Shown here: one piece after another, positions 51,077 through 60,299 of the stretch | How the letters are laid out: each line of letters opens with the position of its first letter | How positions within the stretch are numbered: the first letter of the stretch is position 1 | NCBI GenBank assembly: GCA_017525605.1 | Contig: JAFXSM010000044.1 | Location: 18,078 to 82,077 of the forward strand | Origin: Treponema sp. | GTDB lineage: Bacteria > Spirochaetota > Spirochaetia > Treponematales > Treponemataceae | Length of the DNA: 64,000 nucleotides | Reading direction: 5' to 3' | Notes under the pieces: model-generated | The model's database searches: none | What the model saw: the letters and a program-made list of their open reading frames with translations, nothing else | What the model was told of the DNA's origin: nothing | Program-made: the position numbers and the translations under genes

Positions 51077-52758
51077 AAACACTTTTTCGGCTTTCCCGCC
51101 TGATTCTGCCTCTTTTTCCTGTGATGGCACTTGCCGTAATTTTCGGCACACTCGGATTTTTCTCTGCGATTTCGATTCCTGTTTTAGGAATTGAATCACT
51201 TACACGCTCTTTTCCGCTCAAATTCCTCGTTCTTGCAGGAGTTTTGCGCGGCGTGCTTCATTATGCGGAGCAATATTGCAATCACTTTATCGCATTCACG
51301 CTTCTTGCCCGAATCAGGAATATCGTTTTTGAAAAACTTCGCCGTTTGGGGCCTGCAAAGCTCGACGGCAAGCAAAAAGGCAGCCTGATTTCTCTTCTCA
51401 CGAGCGACATTGAGCTTCTGGAACTTTTTTACGCGCATACGGTTTCACCTGTCTGCATCGCATTTCTTGTTAGTGCCAGTGTAATCGCATTTTTGCTCCG
51501 ATTTCATTGGATTTTGGCGGCAGCTGCTTTTATTTCGTTTGTGCTTGTCGGAATTTTTATCCCAGCTTTTGCACAGCATTTTTCTGTAAAAGCTGGCAAA
51601 GAAAAACGCGAAAAGTTTTCTCAAATGAATTCGTTTCTGCTCGACTGCCTACGCGGACTTTCCCAGACAATTTTGTTCGGAACGGGCGAAAAACGGCTTT
51701 CAATGATAAAAACAAAAAGCGAGGAACTTTCAAAAGTGCAGAAAAAAATGAGCATCAATGAAGGGCTGACTGCCGCTTTGATTGAAGGCTCGGTCTTTTT
51801 CTGCGATATTCTCATGCTTTTTACGGCGATTTTCCTTTACCAAAAGGAGATTATTGATTTCAATGCCGCCGTGATTTCTGTCGCAGCCCTTTTCAGCTCG
51901 TTTGGAGCGGTTATTGCGGTGGCGCGTCTCGGCTCTTCGCTTTCTCAGACAATCGCCGCAGGAAAAAGAGTCCTTGACCTGCTCGACGAAAATCCGATTG
52001 TGCAGGCCGTGGAAAATTGCGAAAAAATCACGGAATTCGCCGGAGCTGAATGTGAGGATGTGAGTTTTAGCTATACTGATGCAAGCGAATCTTTCAACCA
52101 AATAGAAAAATCCCAAAATGGAGATTCCGTAGGAATCTCGAATCCGTGTGGCAATCAAATCCTTTCCGGCATTTCACTTTCTTTCCCGAAGAACAAAATC
52201 ATCGGCATTCAGGGAAAAAACGGTTCCGGGAAATCAACGCTCTTGAAGCTTCTCATGCGCTTCTGGGATGCAGATTCGGGGAAAATCAAAATCAGCGGAA
52301 CGGCAATTCAGAAAATCAACACGGCAGATTTACGAAAAATCGAAAGCTATGTGACGCAGGAAACAATGCTCTTTCACGACACAATCGAAAACAATATCAA
52401 AATTGCCCGCCTTAATTCTACCCACGATGAAATTGTCGCTGCCTGCAAAAAAGCTTCTGTGCACGATTTTATCGAAAGTCTTCCGAACGGCTACGAAACT
52501 GAGATTTCCGAACTTGGCGAAAATTTTTCGGGCGGAGAGCGGCAGCGGCTAGGACTAGCACGAAGTTTCCTTCACGAAAGCGAATTTTTGCTTTTGGACG
52601 AACCGACGAGCAATCTGGATTCTTACAACGAAAAAATCATCTTAGATTCGGTTAAGGCTGAGTCAAAACAAAAAACGGTCGTGCTTGTCTCGCACCGCTC
52701 TTCCACACTCGAAATCTGCGATGAGATTCACAAAATCGAAAACGGAAGGAAATGCTAA
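51073..52758 (+). CDS. ABC transporter permease-ATPase (CydD/C-like pair, second gene)
   Basis: A 561-residue half-transporter. The membrane domain covers residues 10-300, and the ATPase domain at about 325-560 has Walker A GKNGSGKST, signature FSGGERQR and Walker B LLLDEPTSNLD. The linker encodes GDSVGISN from a type B palindrome (52120-52139), the same as in its partner. It overlaps the first subunit gene by four bases. Transport direction and substrate are unknown; placement between a TonB receptor and ExbBD-TonB suggests a role with an imported or exported chelate. Confidence 0.85.
   Translation: MKTLFRLSRLILPLFPVMALAVIFGTLGFFSAISIPVLGIESLTRSFPLKFLVLAGVLRGVLHYAEQYCNHFIAFTLLARIRNIVFEKLRRLGPAKLDGKQKGSLISLLTSDIELLELFYAHTVSPVCIAFLVSASVIAFLLRFHWILAAAAFISFVLVGIFIPAFAQHFSVKAGKEKREKFSQMNSFLLDCLRGLSQTILFGTGEKRLSMIKTKSEELSKVQKKMSINEGLTAALIEGSVFFCDILMLFTAIFLYQKEIIDFNAAVISVAALFSSFGAVIAVARLGSSLSQTIAAGKRVLDLLDENPIVQAVENCEKITEFAGAECEDVSFSYTDASESFNQIEKSQNGDSVGISNPCGNQILSGISLSFPKNKIIGIQGKNGSGKSTLLKLLMRFWDADSGKIKISGTAIQKINTADLRKIESYVTQETMLFHDTIENNIKIARLNSTHDEIVAACKKASVHDFIESLPNGYETEISELGENFSGGERQRLGLARSFLHESEFLLLDEPTSNLDSYNEKIILDSVKAESKQKTVVLVSHRSSTLEICDEIHKIENGRKC
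52120..52139. repeat. Small palindromic repeat type B, copy 2 (inside ABC gene)
   Basis: Identical to 50294-50313 (GAGATTCC-gta-GGAATCTC plus leading G). It is in frame, in the linker before the ATPase domain of the second subunit. Confidence 0.8.
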
Positions 52759-52782
52759 AAGTTCAGGAATGAGGAATTAGAA

Positions 52783-53187
52783 ATGAAGATATCAAAACCT
52801 TTTTGGATTGCGCTTGGATTTATCGCACTTGCACTTGGGGCAATCGGCGTTCCTTTGCCGCTTTTACCAACAACGCCGTTTCTTCTTCTTGCGGCATTCT
52901 GCTTTGCAAAAGGCTCAGACCGGCTGAATCTCTGGTTCAAGTCAACGAGGCTTTACAAGAATCATCTTGAAAGCTTCGCCGTAAACCGTGCGATGACCCT
53001 AAAGACAAAACTCTGCATCCTTTTGCCGGCAACTTTCATGCTCGCTCTCGCATTTTTGGGAATGAGCCACAAGGACACAACTGGAACAAGAATCGGGCGG
53101 GTTACAATCGTCATTCTTTTGATTCTTAAATACCTGTATTTTTTCACGAGAATCAAAACGATTAGGAAAATTGAAGTGGAAAATTGA
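52783..53187 (+). CDS. DUF454 (YbaN-like) small membrane protein
   Basis: A 134-residue protein. The conserved DUF454 start is seen (FWIALGFIALALGAIGVPLPLLPTTPFLLLAAFCFAKGS), then a second and a third helix (PATFMLALAFLGMS, VTIVILLILKYLYFF). The role is unknown; relatives are found beside heme and other transport genes. It is 24 bp after the ABC pair on the same strand. Its last residues (RKIEVEN) come from a polypurine repeat. Confidence 0.85.
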   Translation: MKISKPFWIALGFIALALGAIGVPLPLLPTTPFLLLAAFCFAKGSDRLNLWFKSTRLYKNHLESFAVNRAMTLKTKLCILLPATFMLALAFLGMSHKDTTGTRIGRVTIVILLILKYLYFFTRIKTIRKIEVEN

Positions 53188-53225
53188 AGTGGAAAATTGA
53201 AACCGGAAAGATGAAAATTGCAAAT
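53160..53225 (+). repeat. Polypurine degenerate repeat tract 2
   Basis: Units of GAAGTGGAAAATT (two in tandem) followed by GAAACCGGAAAGATGAAAATT, between the DUF454 gene end and exbB. It forms the end of the DUF454 reading frame. Confidence 0.6.
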
Positions 53226-53241
53226 AAAACGAGGTATTAAA

Positions 53242-53760
53242 ATGAAACTGGTTCAATTCATCAACTTGGGCGGACCGATAAACTGGGTGCTTGCGGCACT
53301 TCTTTGCTTCTGCTTCTGCCAGTGCCTTGAGAGGGCGATTTATTTTTTTCAAAGCCGGAAAGGAAGCAAAAATGATGTGATTGCCCGACTCAAAGAAAAA
53401 ATGTCGGAAAACAAAAATCTCGACGAAAAAGAAAAAATGAAAAAATTCAACGCCGAATGTTCGGTTTTATATTACGAAATGAACCGCGGGCTTTGGTTTT
53501 TGAATTTCACGAGCTCGGTCGCTCCTTCGCTTGGGCTTTTGGGAACGGTCACGGGCTTAATCGGCGCGTTTTCAAAACTTTCAGAGGCCGGCGCGAACGT
53601 GAATATCCAGGATTTGTCCGGCGGAATCTGGGAAGCAATGCTCACCACGGCTTTCGGCATGATTATCTCGATTCCGTCGCTTTTGTGCTACCGCACGTTC
53701 AAAAGAATCATCGAAAAGCGTCTTCTTGCAATGAGTTTGTACGAGGATGAGAAAAGTTGA
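53242..53760 (+). CDS. exbB: ExbB/TolQ-type proton channel subunit
   Basis: A 172-residue MotA/TolQ/ExbB-family protein with a first helix at about 8-28, a cytoplasmic loop and two helices at about 90-112 and 130-155. The conserved core is VAPSLGLLGTVTGLIGAFSKLSE and GGIWEAMLTTAFGMIISIPSLLCY. With ExbD it harvests the proton gradient for TonB. The start at 53242 has GAGG seven bases upstream; the frame opens eight codons earlier. It is followed by exbD and tonB. Confidence 0.92.
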   Translation: MKLVQFINLGGPINWVLAALLCFCFCQCLERAIYFFQSRKGSKNDVIARLKEKMSENKNLDEKEKMKKFNAECSVLYYEMNRGLWFLNFTSSVAPSLGLLGTVTGLIGAFSKLSEAGANVNIQDLSGGIWEAMLTTAFGMIISIPSLLCYRTFKRIIEKRLLAMSLYEDEKS

Positions 53761-53806
53761 AAGTGGAAAGTTGAAAACGGAAAACGGAAAGCTGAAAGGA
53801 AAAAAT
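53750..53806 (+). repeat. Polypurine degenerate repeat tract 3
   Basis: Units such as GAAAGTTGAAAACGGAAAACGGAAAG between exbB and exbD. They include the exbB stop and supply the AGGA used by exbD. Confidence 0.6.
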
Positions 53807-53807
53807 T

Positions 53808-54227
53808 ATGATGAATTTGGAATTTCTGAAACATAACGAAGAAGAACTTTCTATCAACATCACCTCGATGATTGATGTGATTTTTATTCTGCTGATTTTT
53901 TTTATGGTTTCGACTCAGTTCAAAAAGGCTTCGCTGCCGCTTGATTTGCCTCGGAGCGAGGAGAATGCGGAAAGCACGCAGCAGGATTCTGCAAAAGTTC
54001 TTGCCGTGAACAACACGCAAATGGAACTTGACGGAAAAATCATCCTGATGGAAGAGCTGGAGCCGACGCTTTCAAAGATGTATAGCGAAAATCCGAACGT
54101 CGCGCTTTCGCTTGAATGTGAGCGCACGGTTGATTTTGAGCACGTCGTTCAGATTCTCACAAAAATCCAGAATGCAGGAATCAACCGGATAGGAATTGTC
54201 CATGAGCCGTTGAATGACTCAAAATAA
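53808..54227 (+). CDS. exbD: ExbD/TolR-type protein
   Basis: A 139-residue protein with a short cytoplasmic start, one helix (INITSMIDVIFILLIFFMVSTQF, with the membrane Asp of the ExbD family) and a periplasmic domain. It works with ExbB. Two ATG codons in a row (53808 and 53811) are possible starts. It is 16 bp before tonB. Confidence 0.92.
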   Translation: MMNLEFLKHNEEELSINITSMIDVIFILLIFFMVSTQFKKASLPLDLPRSEENAESTQQDSAKVLAVNNTQMELDGKIILMEELEPTLSKMYSENPNVALSLECERTVDFEHVVQILTKIQNAGINRIGIVHEPLNDSK

Positions 54228-54243
54228 ATTGAGGAAAATAAAA

Positions 54244-54966
54244 ATGTCTATTTATTGCGCAAAATATCGGTGGCTGTGCTCCGCGTTCTGCACGTTCTTG
54301 CTGCTTCTTGCAATTTTTGCTCTTCCTCTTTGGAATTTGCAGATTGCAGGAAAAATCAAAAAGACATCGGTTGACGAGAATGCAGTTTCGGTTGTTACCG
54401 TTATGAAAAAAAAACAGCCTGCCGCGCCAGTTCAAAAAATTCAGAAAAAGCTTGCCGTACCAAAACAGAAGGTGATTCCAAAAAAACAGAAGACGGAAAA
54501 AAAAGTCGAAAAGCAAATCGTCGAGTCTGAAAAAATTCAGGACGACAAACTTAATCCGTCTGATAGACAGATTGATATTGCAGAAAAAAATGAAAATACA
54601 GAAACTACTGAAAATGCGCCTTTGTCGGAATTTATAGAATCTGAAAATCAATTTGATGAAAAAATGGCAAAAGCAGCTGAAAGCTATAAAGCTTATGCGC
54701 TTGCCAGGATTGCTTCGAAAAAGATGTATCCGTATTCCGCCCGTTCGAAAGGCTTGGAAGGAAAAGTGCGAGTCCGCATCGTAATAAATCCAGACGGAAC
54801 TGTTTCGGAAACTGAAATCCTTGAAAAATGTGAGCATGAAATTCTGAACGAAGCGTGCCTTGATGCAATAAAAAAATCCGCTCCGTTCAAAAAAATGAAA
54901 AAAGGACAGAATTCGATGACGCTTACTTTCGCAATGGATTTTTCGCTGAAAGAAAAAAAACGATAG
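54244..54966 (+). CDS. tonB: TonB energy transducer
   Basis: A 240-residue protein with an N-terminal helix (about 10-35), a Lys/Pro/Glu-rich periplasmic spacer (60-150) and a C-terminal TonB domain (about 160-240: ARSKGLEGKVRVRIVINPDGTVSETEIL... ACLDAIKKSAPF). It passes energy from ExbBD to the outer-membrane receptor. The start at 54244 follows GAGGAAA; an ATG at 54214 would overlap exbD. It is the last gene of the + strand transport run and is convergent with the DUF1302-like gene. Confidence 0.9.
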   Translation: MSIYCAKYRWLCSAFCTFLLLLAIFALPLWNLQIAGKIKKTSVDENAVSVVTVMKKKQPAAPVQKIQKKLAVPKQKVIPKKQKTEKKVEKQIVESEKIQDDKLNPSDRQIDIAEKNENTETTENAPLSEFIESENQFDEKMAKAAESYKAYALARIASKKMYPYSARSKGLEGKVRVRIVINPDGTVSETEILEKCEHEILNEACLDAIKKSAPFKKMKKGQNSMTLTFAMDFSLKEKKR

Positions 54967-54985
54967 CCACGATAAAACCGTCTCA

Positions 54986-56221
54986 CTAAAACACATACCG
55001 CGCTTTCAGATAAAGCGAAGTGTAATCTTTGTATTCGCCGTAAGTGCCTTTCTCTTTTCCTTCGTTGAAGATGTACCCACCGAGTTCAAGAAAAACTGAA
55101 TCCGAAAGGCTGTATTCGCCCGAAAGCTCGATTGCGCTGTCCAAATCGTTCAGCATGAGAACGCCAGAAGCCGAAAGTTTGAGCGTTTCAGAAAAAAGCG
55201 ATTTTGAAATGCTGAGCGTTGCTCCGTGAGTGAATTTTCTGTCTCGGTCGAGATTTTCCGTTTCGCCAAAAAGACAGTCGCAGAAATACTGCGCGGTGAA
55301 TGTCCAGGTCTCCGGCATCCAGTCAAGGCCGGCAAGGGCAAGAAGATTGTTGTGTTCCTCAGTGTTTTTTTCGCCCGAAAGGATTTTTTCTGCTGATTTT
55401 TGGAAATGCCTTTTCGGAAAGAATGCGCCTTCCAAACGGAGAACGGTCTCGCCAATCGGGATTGCACCATCCGCACCGAGCATCGCCATTCTTTTGTAGT
55501 CGGCGTTGACTTCAATTCCGGTCTGCGCTCCGTTTTCGATTTTTGGCACATAGTCCAAAAACGGCGTGTCGCACCAGCCGTAGAATCCGTAAAGCGAAAT
55601 GTCGCACTTTGAAAAATAGCCCGAAAGTTTCAGTCCGTATTCCGCGGATTTGATGCTAATTTCGGGCATATTAATAGAAGAAAGTTGTGAAGTCTTGGCT
55701 TCGGGCAATGCTGTTTTCGTAAAAAACGGAATGAAATATGCGTCGAGCGAAAGATTGTCTTTGTTGAACGAAAGCCTTGCCGAGTCGATTGCAGAATATT
55801 CGCTTTCAATCATCGCTCGGACGGAAGAATAATCACTCGGGCAGATTACATTTACGATGTCGATTCCGTCAGCCTTGCCCCACGCGACTTTCTGCCGCCC
55901 GATGCGAAATCCCCAAAAATCCGCCGTGTAGTCGAGGTGGATTTCTTTTAATTCCGCATACGCTTTGTTTTCAGTTTCGTCGAATCCTATGCGCCCTTCC
56001 GCATACGCAGACGAATTTTCGTAAAACGCTTCGAGTTTTCCGTTCAGGTACGTGTCGCCCAAGACGAAATCCCCGCGATTTTCCGAGCGAATCGCGCCCG
56101 CCCAAAAAGTTCCTGCTTCGCCTGAGAATTTTACTTCCTGAGCGGCGAGGGGAAATGTGAAAACTGAGAACGGAAAGATGAAAACGGAAAGATGAAAGAT
56201 TAAAGATAGAACTTTTTTCAT
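54986..56221 (-). CDS. DUF1302-like outer-membrane protein
   Basis: A 411-residue barrel with a signal peptide (FHLSVFIFPFSVFTFPLAAQ). The segment FRIGRQKVAWGKADGIDIVNVICPSDYS is typical of DUF1302-like porins that occur with MMPL pumps and LolA-like proteins. It ends TSLYLKARYVF with a terminal aromatic residue. The signal peptide is encoded by antisense of a polypurine repeat (56155-56215). The start overlaps the stop of the LolA-like gene by four bases (ATGA). It is the last gene of the methyltransferase-MMPL-LolA-DUF1302 operon. Confidence 0.75.
   Translation of the reverse strand: MKKVLSLIFHLSVFIFPFSVFTFPLAAQEVKFSGEAGTFWAGAIRSENRGDFVLGDTYLNGKLEAFYENSSAYAEGRIGFDETENKAYAELKEIHLDYTADFWGFRIGRQKVAWGKADGIDIVNVICPSDYSSVRAMIESEYSAIDSARLSFNKDNLSLDAYFIPFFTKTALPEAKTSQLSSINMPEISIKSAEYGLKLSGYFSKCDISLYGFYGWCDTPFLDYVPKIENGAQTGIEVNADYKRMAMLGADGAIPIGETVLRLEGAFFPKRHFQKSAEKILSGEKNTEEHNNLLALAGLDWMPETWTFTAQYFCDCLFGETENLDRDRKFTHGATLSISKSLFSETLKLSASGVLMLNDLDSAIELSGEYSLSDSVFLELGGYIFNEGKEKGTYGEYKDYTSLYLKARYVF
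56155..56215 (+). repeat. Polypurine degenerate repeat tract 4
   Basis: Units such as GAAAACTGAGAACGGAAAGATGAAAACGG on the + strand. The opposite strand encodes the signal peptide of the DUF1302-like protein. Confidence 0.6.
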
Positions 56222-57018
56222 CGAATTCTTCCTTTTTCCAGTGACGCTACGGTGAACAGCGAGTCGTCGATGTCGCCGCCGTCGTACACGATGTTTGCCG
56301 ACTCAAAAAGCGACCAATTTCCGCTCTGCACGTTTTCCATTTTCATTTTCTGCGCGGTGGTAAAGCCCTTGATTGTGGTAAAGTCGGAGCAGGTAAGGAC
56401 GCGGTGAAGCTGGTTCTGGCAGTCAAAAAGCTCGCACTTTCGCAAGGTATAATCGGACTTTGCGATGTACGAAATGTAGCGCGGGTCTTTCTGTGTTTTG
56501 TCCTTTGCGATGCACTCGACCTTGTAGCAGTCTGTTCCGTCAACGCTTTCTTCGCCGAGCAGGTTGTAGTCGTAGTCGTTCAGGCTTCTCTCGCCCATGT
56601 CGCGGTAGGTGAAGTCCGTGCCCATAAAGCTTCCGTCGCTTTCCGAGCCGCTCGAGGCGATTCGGCGCGTTTTTTTCATCGCGGGCATGTAGAGCCAGTT
56701 GTCGCTGTCCTTCTTTTTTCCGCTCGCGTCTTCGTCGTAGTCGAACATCAGGTAGCCGGTGCCCGAAACGTCTTTGGGCTTTACGAAAACGATGACCTCT
56801 TTTTTGACATCTCCGTAATCCTTGCTTTTCATGATGACTTCGCGGATTCGGTCTGCGCCTTTTTTGGTGTGAATCGTGAGCGTTGCCGTCGAAGATGCTG
56901 TCTCAGGCTCCGGAACTTCGTCGGCCTTTTTCATGATGTCATAGCCCGTGAGCGACTGTGCGAACAAGCTGAGAGCTGAAAGCTGAAAGATAAAAGCGAA
57001 TGCGATTGATTTTTTCAT
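56218..57018 (-). CDS. Outer-membrane lipoprotein-sorting-like protein (LolA-like)
   Basis: A 266-residue periplasmic protein with a signal peptide (FIFQLSALSLFAQ). The body resembles the LolA-like proteins that accompany MMPL pumps: a TGYDIMKKADE start, SSTATLTIHTKKG, WLYMPAMKKTRRIASS and GTDFTYRDMGERSLNDYDYNLLGEE. It probably carries a hydrophobic ligand between membranes. The start at 57018 has GGAG upstream; a longer frame to 57183 runs into the MMPL gene and includes a dispersed repeat. It is translationally coupled to the DUF1302-like gene. Confidence 0.85.
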   Translation of the reverse strand: MKKSIAFAFIFQLSALSLFAQSLTGYDIMKKADEVPEPETASSTATLTIHTKKGADRIREVIMKSKDYGDVKKEVIVFVKPKDVSGTGYLMFDYDEDASGKKKDSDNWLYMPAMKKTRRIASSGSESDGSFMGTDFTYRDMGERSLNDYDYNLLGEESVDGTDCYKVECIAKDKTQKDPRYISYIAKSDYTLRKCELFDCQNQLHRVLTCSDFTTIKGFTTAQKMKMENVQSGNWSLFESANIVYDGGDIDDSLFTVASLEKGRIR

Positions 57019-57051
57019 TTTGAAATCTCCTTTTGATACATGATTTCTAAC

Positions 57052-57078
57052 GTCATTCCGAAACAAGTTCAGCATGAC
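57052..57078. repeat. Dispersed repeat type C, copy 2
   Basis: Starts GTCATTCCGAAACAAG and ends TTCAGCATGAC, an imperfect hairpin with arms GTCAT...ATGAC. It lies between the MMPL and LolA-like genes. The inverse relative is at 50994-51020. Confidence 0.65.
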
Positions 57079-57088
57079 AAGGATTAAA

Positions 57089-59470
57089 TCAAGTGTTTTC
57101 TCGAACAAATCCGTTTGTTTTATTTTCCTTTCCGAATGGTTTTGTGATAAAAAGCAGCACTGGCGTAATCGTGTAGTCCGCAATCAGTGCGCTTCCAAGG
57201 CCGACTACCGAAAGCCAGCCGATGTTCACCAGAACGTTCATCGTGCTCGTCAGGAAAATCGCGAACATGGCGCAGAGGATAACCGTCGTCATAATCATCG
57301 TTTTTCCGATTTCGCGGTATGAATTTTCGATGGCGCTCCGGTAGTTTCCGGTAAGTTCAAAGTGATATTTGATGTGGTTCGTAAAATGAATCGTGTCGTC
57401 AACGGCGATTCCGAGAATCATCGGCATAATCATTGCGGTAATCATGTCCAAGTTCACACTGGCGTATCCCATGATTCCGCCAATCAGCATAATCGGAACG
57501 ACATTCGGAATCATCGCGATAAAGCCCGTCCGAACCGAAGTGAATGCAAGCACGAGCAGCACGAGGATTATAACGAGCGACGTTCCGATTGACTTTATCG
57601 AACCGCGCACGAGTTTTCCGTTCATATGCGCGTACTGCACGACCTCGCCCACAACGCCCGCATTCTGTGCGTCCGGGAAAAACTCCGCGACCCATTTTTT
57701 CACTTCCGCCATATTTTTTACGATTTCTTCTCCATCGTAGCCCGAAAGCTCTACTTTTAAGTATGCCGCCCTAAAATCATTGCTGATGTAGTCGTACAAA
57801 TCCGTTCCGCCAGAGATTTCGTAGAGGAACATAATCTGGCTTACCAAATCCTGCTCGTCGGGAATGATGTACGCGTCGGGATTGTCTTCGTTAAGCGTGC
57901 GGTTCATCTCCTTTACGATTTTTGTGACCGAAGAAACGCGCGGCTTCCCGTTCGAGATTTTCGTCTGGCTCAAAGTTCCGATTCTCTCTGCAAGGATGTC
58001 CATGTTTTTGAGCACCTGCGGATTTTTGATTGCGTCTTCGTTTTCATATTCAATCAGAACTTCGTAGTCGTACTGACTGCCAAGCTGGCTTCGGGTGATT
58101 TCCAAAAGCCGTCTGATGTACGGAGTGCGCTCTCCCATCATGTCCGAATAATTCATGTTCACTTTGATTTTGAAAATGCCCGGAATTACCACGGCGGCAA
58201 CAAGGACGGTCGCAATCACGGTGAGCCATTTTTTGTTGAGGATTGCTTTTCCCATCGCTTCGACGCGCAAATCCGCATTCGTCGCTCCTTCCGTGTTCAC
58301 AAAAGTCGAGTCCGGCTGTTTGTCCTTTCCGAAGCTGTAGAGCACCGGAAGCAGAATGATGATGTATGCGAAAACCGCAAAAACCGCCGCCGCAGTAATA
58401 CCACCGACCCAGCGCATCGGCTTGATTCCCGCCGCAAGGAACGAAAGCATTCCTGCCATCGTCGTGATTACCGTAAAGAAAAGCACCCAGCCGGAGTCGC
58501 GCACGCTCAAAACGATTGATTCCTTTCGCTTACCGGTTTTTCGAAAGTGCATTTTGAAGCTGTTGATGTAATGCACCGAATATCCGACCGCAAGCGCCAT
58601 CGAAAGAAGCACGGTTATCATCAGCATAGAGTTGTTGCCTTTTATTCCGAGCCAGCCTGAAAAACCGAGCGTCGTCGTGAGTGCGCCAATTGTGGAAATA
58701 GACGGGACTACAATTCCGCGGAGCGAGCGGATAAAAACGGTAAGGCAGACGAGCATCACCAAAAATCCCGTGAGGATTCGCGTGACAAGCTGCTGCATCG
58801 TGACGGCTTCTTCTTCATATTCCGTGTAGCTCATGCCGGCCGGGCGGATTTCCCATTTGTCGGATTTGTACTTGGGGTCGTTAAAAATCTTCATCGCGGG
58901 TGGTGCGATTTTTTCCATCGCCTCGGTCATGTTTTCCGCATACTGCTCCAGATTCACGATAAGCTAGGTTTCCGTCGCATCGGCACTCACGAGCGTGTTC
59001 ACAAGGGACTCTCGGCTTAAGATAAAAGCCTTCTTTTGTGCAAGCTCTTCTGCGTCCGCTGGAACGCCGTCTTCAAACGGGCTTGAAACCTCAAAGCCTT
59101 CTTCCGTGCCGACCGGAACCGAAAGCTCCATGAGAGACGTGATGCTTTCCGCGTACGGTACATTCTGCAAAAGCTCATCGCCAAGCTCGTCAATCATTTT
59201 TAGCACTTCCGGGGCAAAAACGTCGTCCGCCTTGATGTGCGCAAGCAGGCTGTCCGTCGAGCCGAAGATATCCTCAAAATGGTCCTGATTCTTCTTCGTC
59301 GTCTCCCAGTCGTCAAACCAGTCTTCTTCGCCGTTGTCGAGTTTCAGCCGGCCTAAGCCCAGACTTCCGAATATCGAAATGACTATCAGGCAGATGAGAA
59401 AAGCCGAGCGGTGAGCGACCTCAAACCGCCCGAATTTTTCAAACCAGTCGTTGATTTTTTTGACCTTCAT
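57089..59470 (-). pseudogene. MMPL/RND-family exporter interrupted by one in-frame TAG
   Basis: The frame from ATG 59470 to 57089 would give about 790 residues of an MMPL/RND lipid-type exporter, but TAG at 58964-58966 stops it after residue 168 (...LVNTLVSADATET, stop, LIVNLEQYAENM...). The same frame continues on both sides without a shift. Downstream are two sets of helices and typical motifs (GYSVHYINSFKMHF, GIAVDDTIHFTNHIKYHF). Possible causes are a recent nonsense mutation, a base error, or readthrough; a GTG restart at 58957 is also open. GGAGG precedes the ATG. It is the second gene of the methyltransferase operon. Confidence 0.8.
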
Positions 59471-59485
59471 ACATGCCTCCGTTTT

Positions 59486-60280
59486 TTACCACTCAAAAAC
59501 AGCCCAGCGGTCGTTCATTTTTGGAAGGAGTTTTGCAAAAAGCCAGCCTGAGAAACTGTGTTTTTTCATCTCTTCGTTAAAGCTGTGTTCTTCCACAAAA
59601 CGAAGCCCCTCGCACAAATCCGCGATTTCCTTGCCGCTCCACGTTCCGCTTTTGAAGACGGCGTTGGTGTTTTTTACTGTGTCGTGATATTTCTGATTTT
59701 TGACCATGAGCGGATTGTTCTGCTCGGCAATCAGCGTGCCGTTCGGAAAGTTCGTTTTGAGAACGGAAAGCAGTTTTTTGATTTCGTCGAAGGTAAGATA
59801 CATGAAAAGCCCTTCGGCAAGGAAAAGCACTTTTGAATTTGTCTTTTTGATTTCTGCGATGACTTTTTCGCACCAGCCGTTTTCAAGCACGCTCCCCGAA
59901 AGAAGTTCCTCGCGCTCACGGTTCGGAAAAACTTTCTTCCGAAGCTCGATTGAATCTGGCAAATCAAGATCGAACCAGGCAATTGAACCGTTATCCACGC
60001 GGGGAAAGCGGTTGTCAAATCCCGAAGCCATATTCACGATGACTGCCGACGGATTTTTTGCGACAAAATCCTTTACCATGCGGTCGAGCATTACCGTTCG
60101 GGCAATCACGCCTTCGTGCGACATGAATTTGTCAAAAGGCTTCGTGTCGATTCCGAGCGTTTTTATCATCTCCACAGCCACATCGTCGCGGACACGCGGA
60201 TTTTTGCGCAGCGTCTCATTCGCCTTGATTGCAACGGGAATCAGAGCCGTCGTTTCTACATCACCAAGATTTATATTCAT
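59486..60280 (-). CDS. SAM-dependent methyltransferase, leucine carboxyl methyltransferase family
   Basis: A 264-residue class I methyltransferase of the LCM/PPM group (O-methyltransferases seen in polyketide and other small-molecule pathways). Visible motifs are AVIVNMASGFDNRFPRVD, the acidic loop ALIPWFDLDLPDSIELRKKVF and LFLAEGLFMYLTFDEIKKLL. GGAGGAG lies just upstream of the ATG. It is the first gene of the operon with the MMPL, LolA-like and DUF1302-like genes. Its substrate is unknown and could be a lipid or metabolite handled by that exporter. Confidence 0.85.
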   Translation of the reverse strand: MNINLGDVETTALIPVAIKANETLRKNPRVRDDVAVEMIKTLGIDTKPFDKFMSHEGVIARTVMLDRMVKDFVAKNPSAVIVNMASGFDNRFPRVDNGSIAWFDLDLPDSIELRKKVFPNREREELLSGSVLENGWCEKVIAEIKKTNSKVLFLAEGLFMYLTFDEIKKLLSVLKTNFPNGTLIAEQNNPLMVKNQKYHDTVKNTNAVFKSGTWSGKEIADLCEGLRFVEEHSFNEEMKKHSFSGWLFAKLLPKMNDRWAVFEW

Positions 60281-60299
60281 TTTTAACTCCTCCCTTTTT

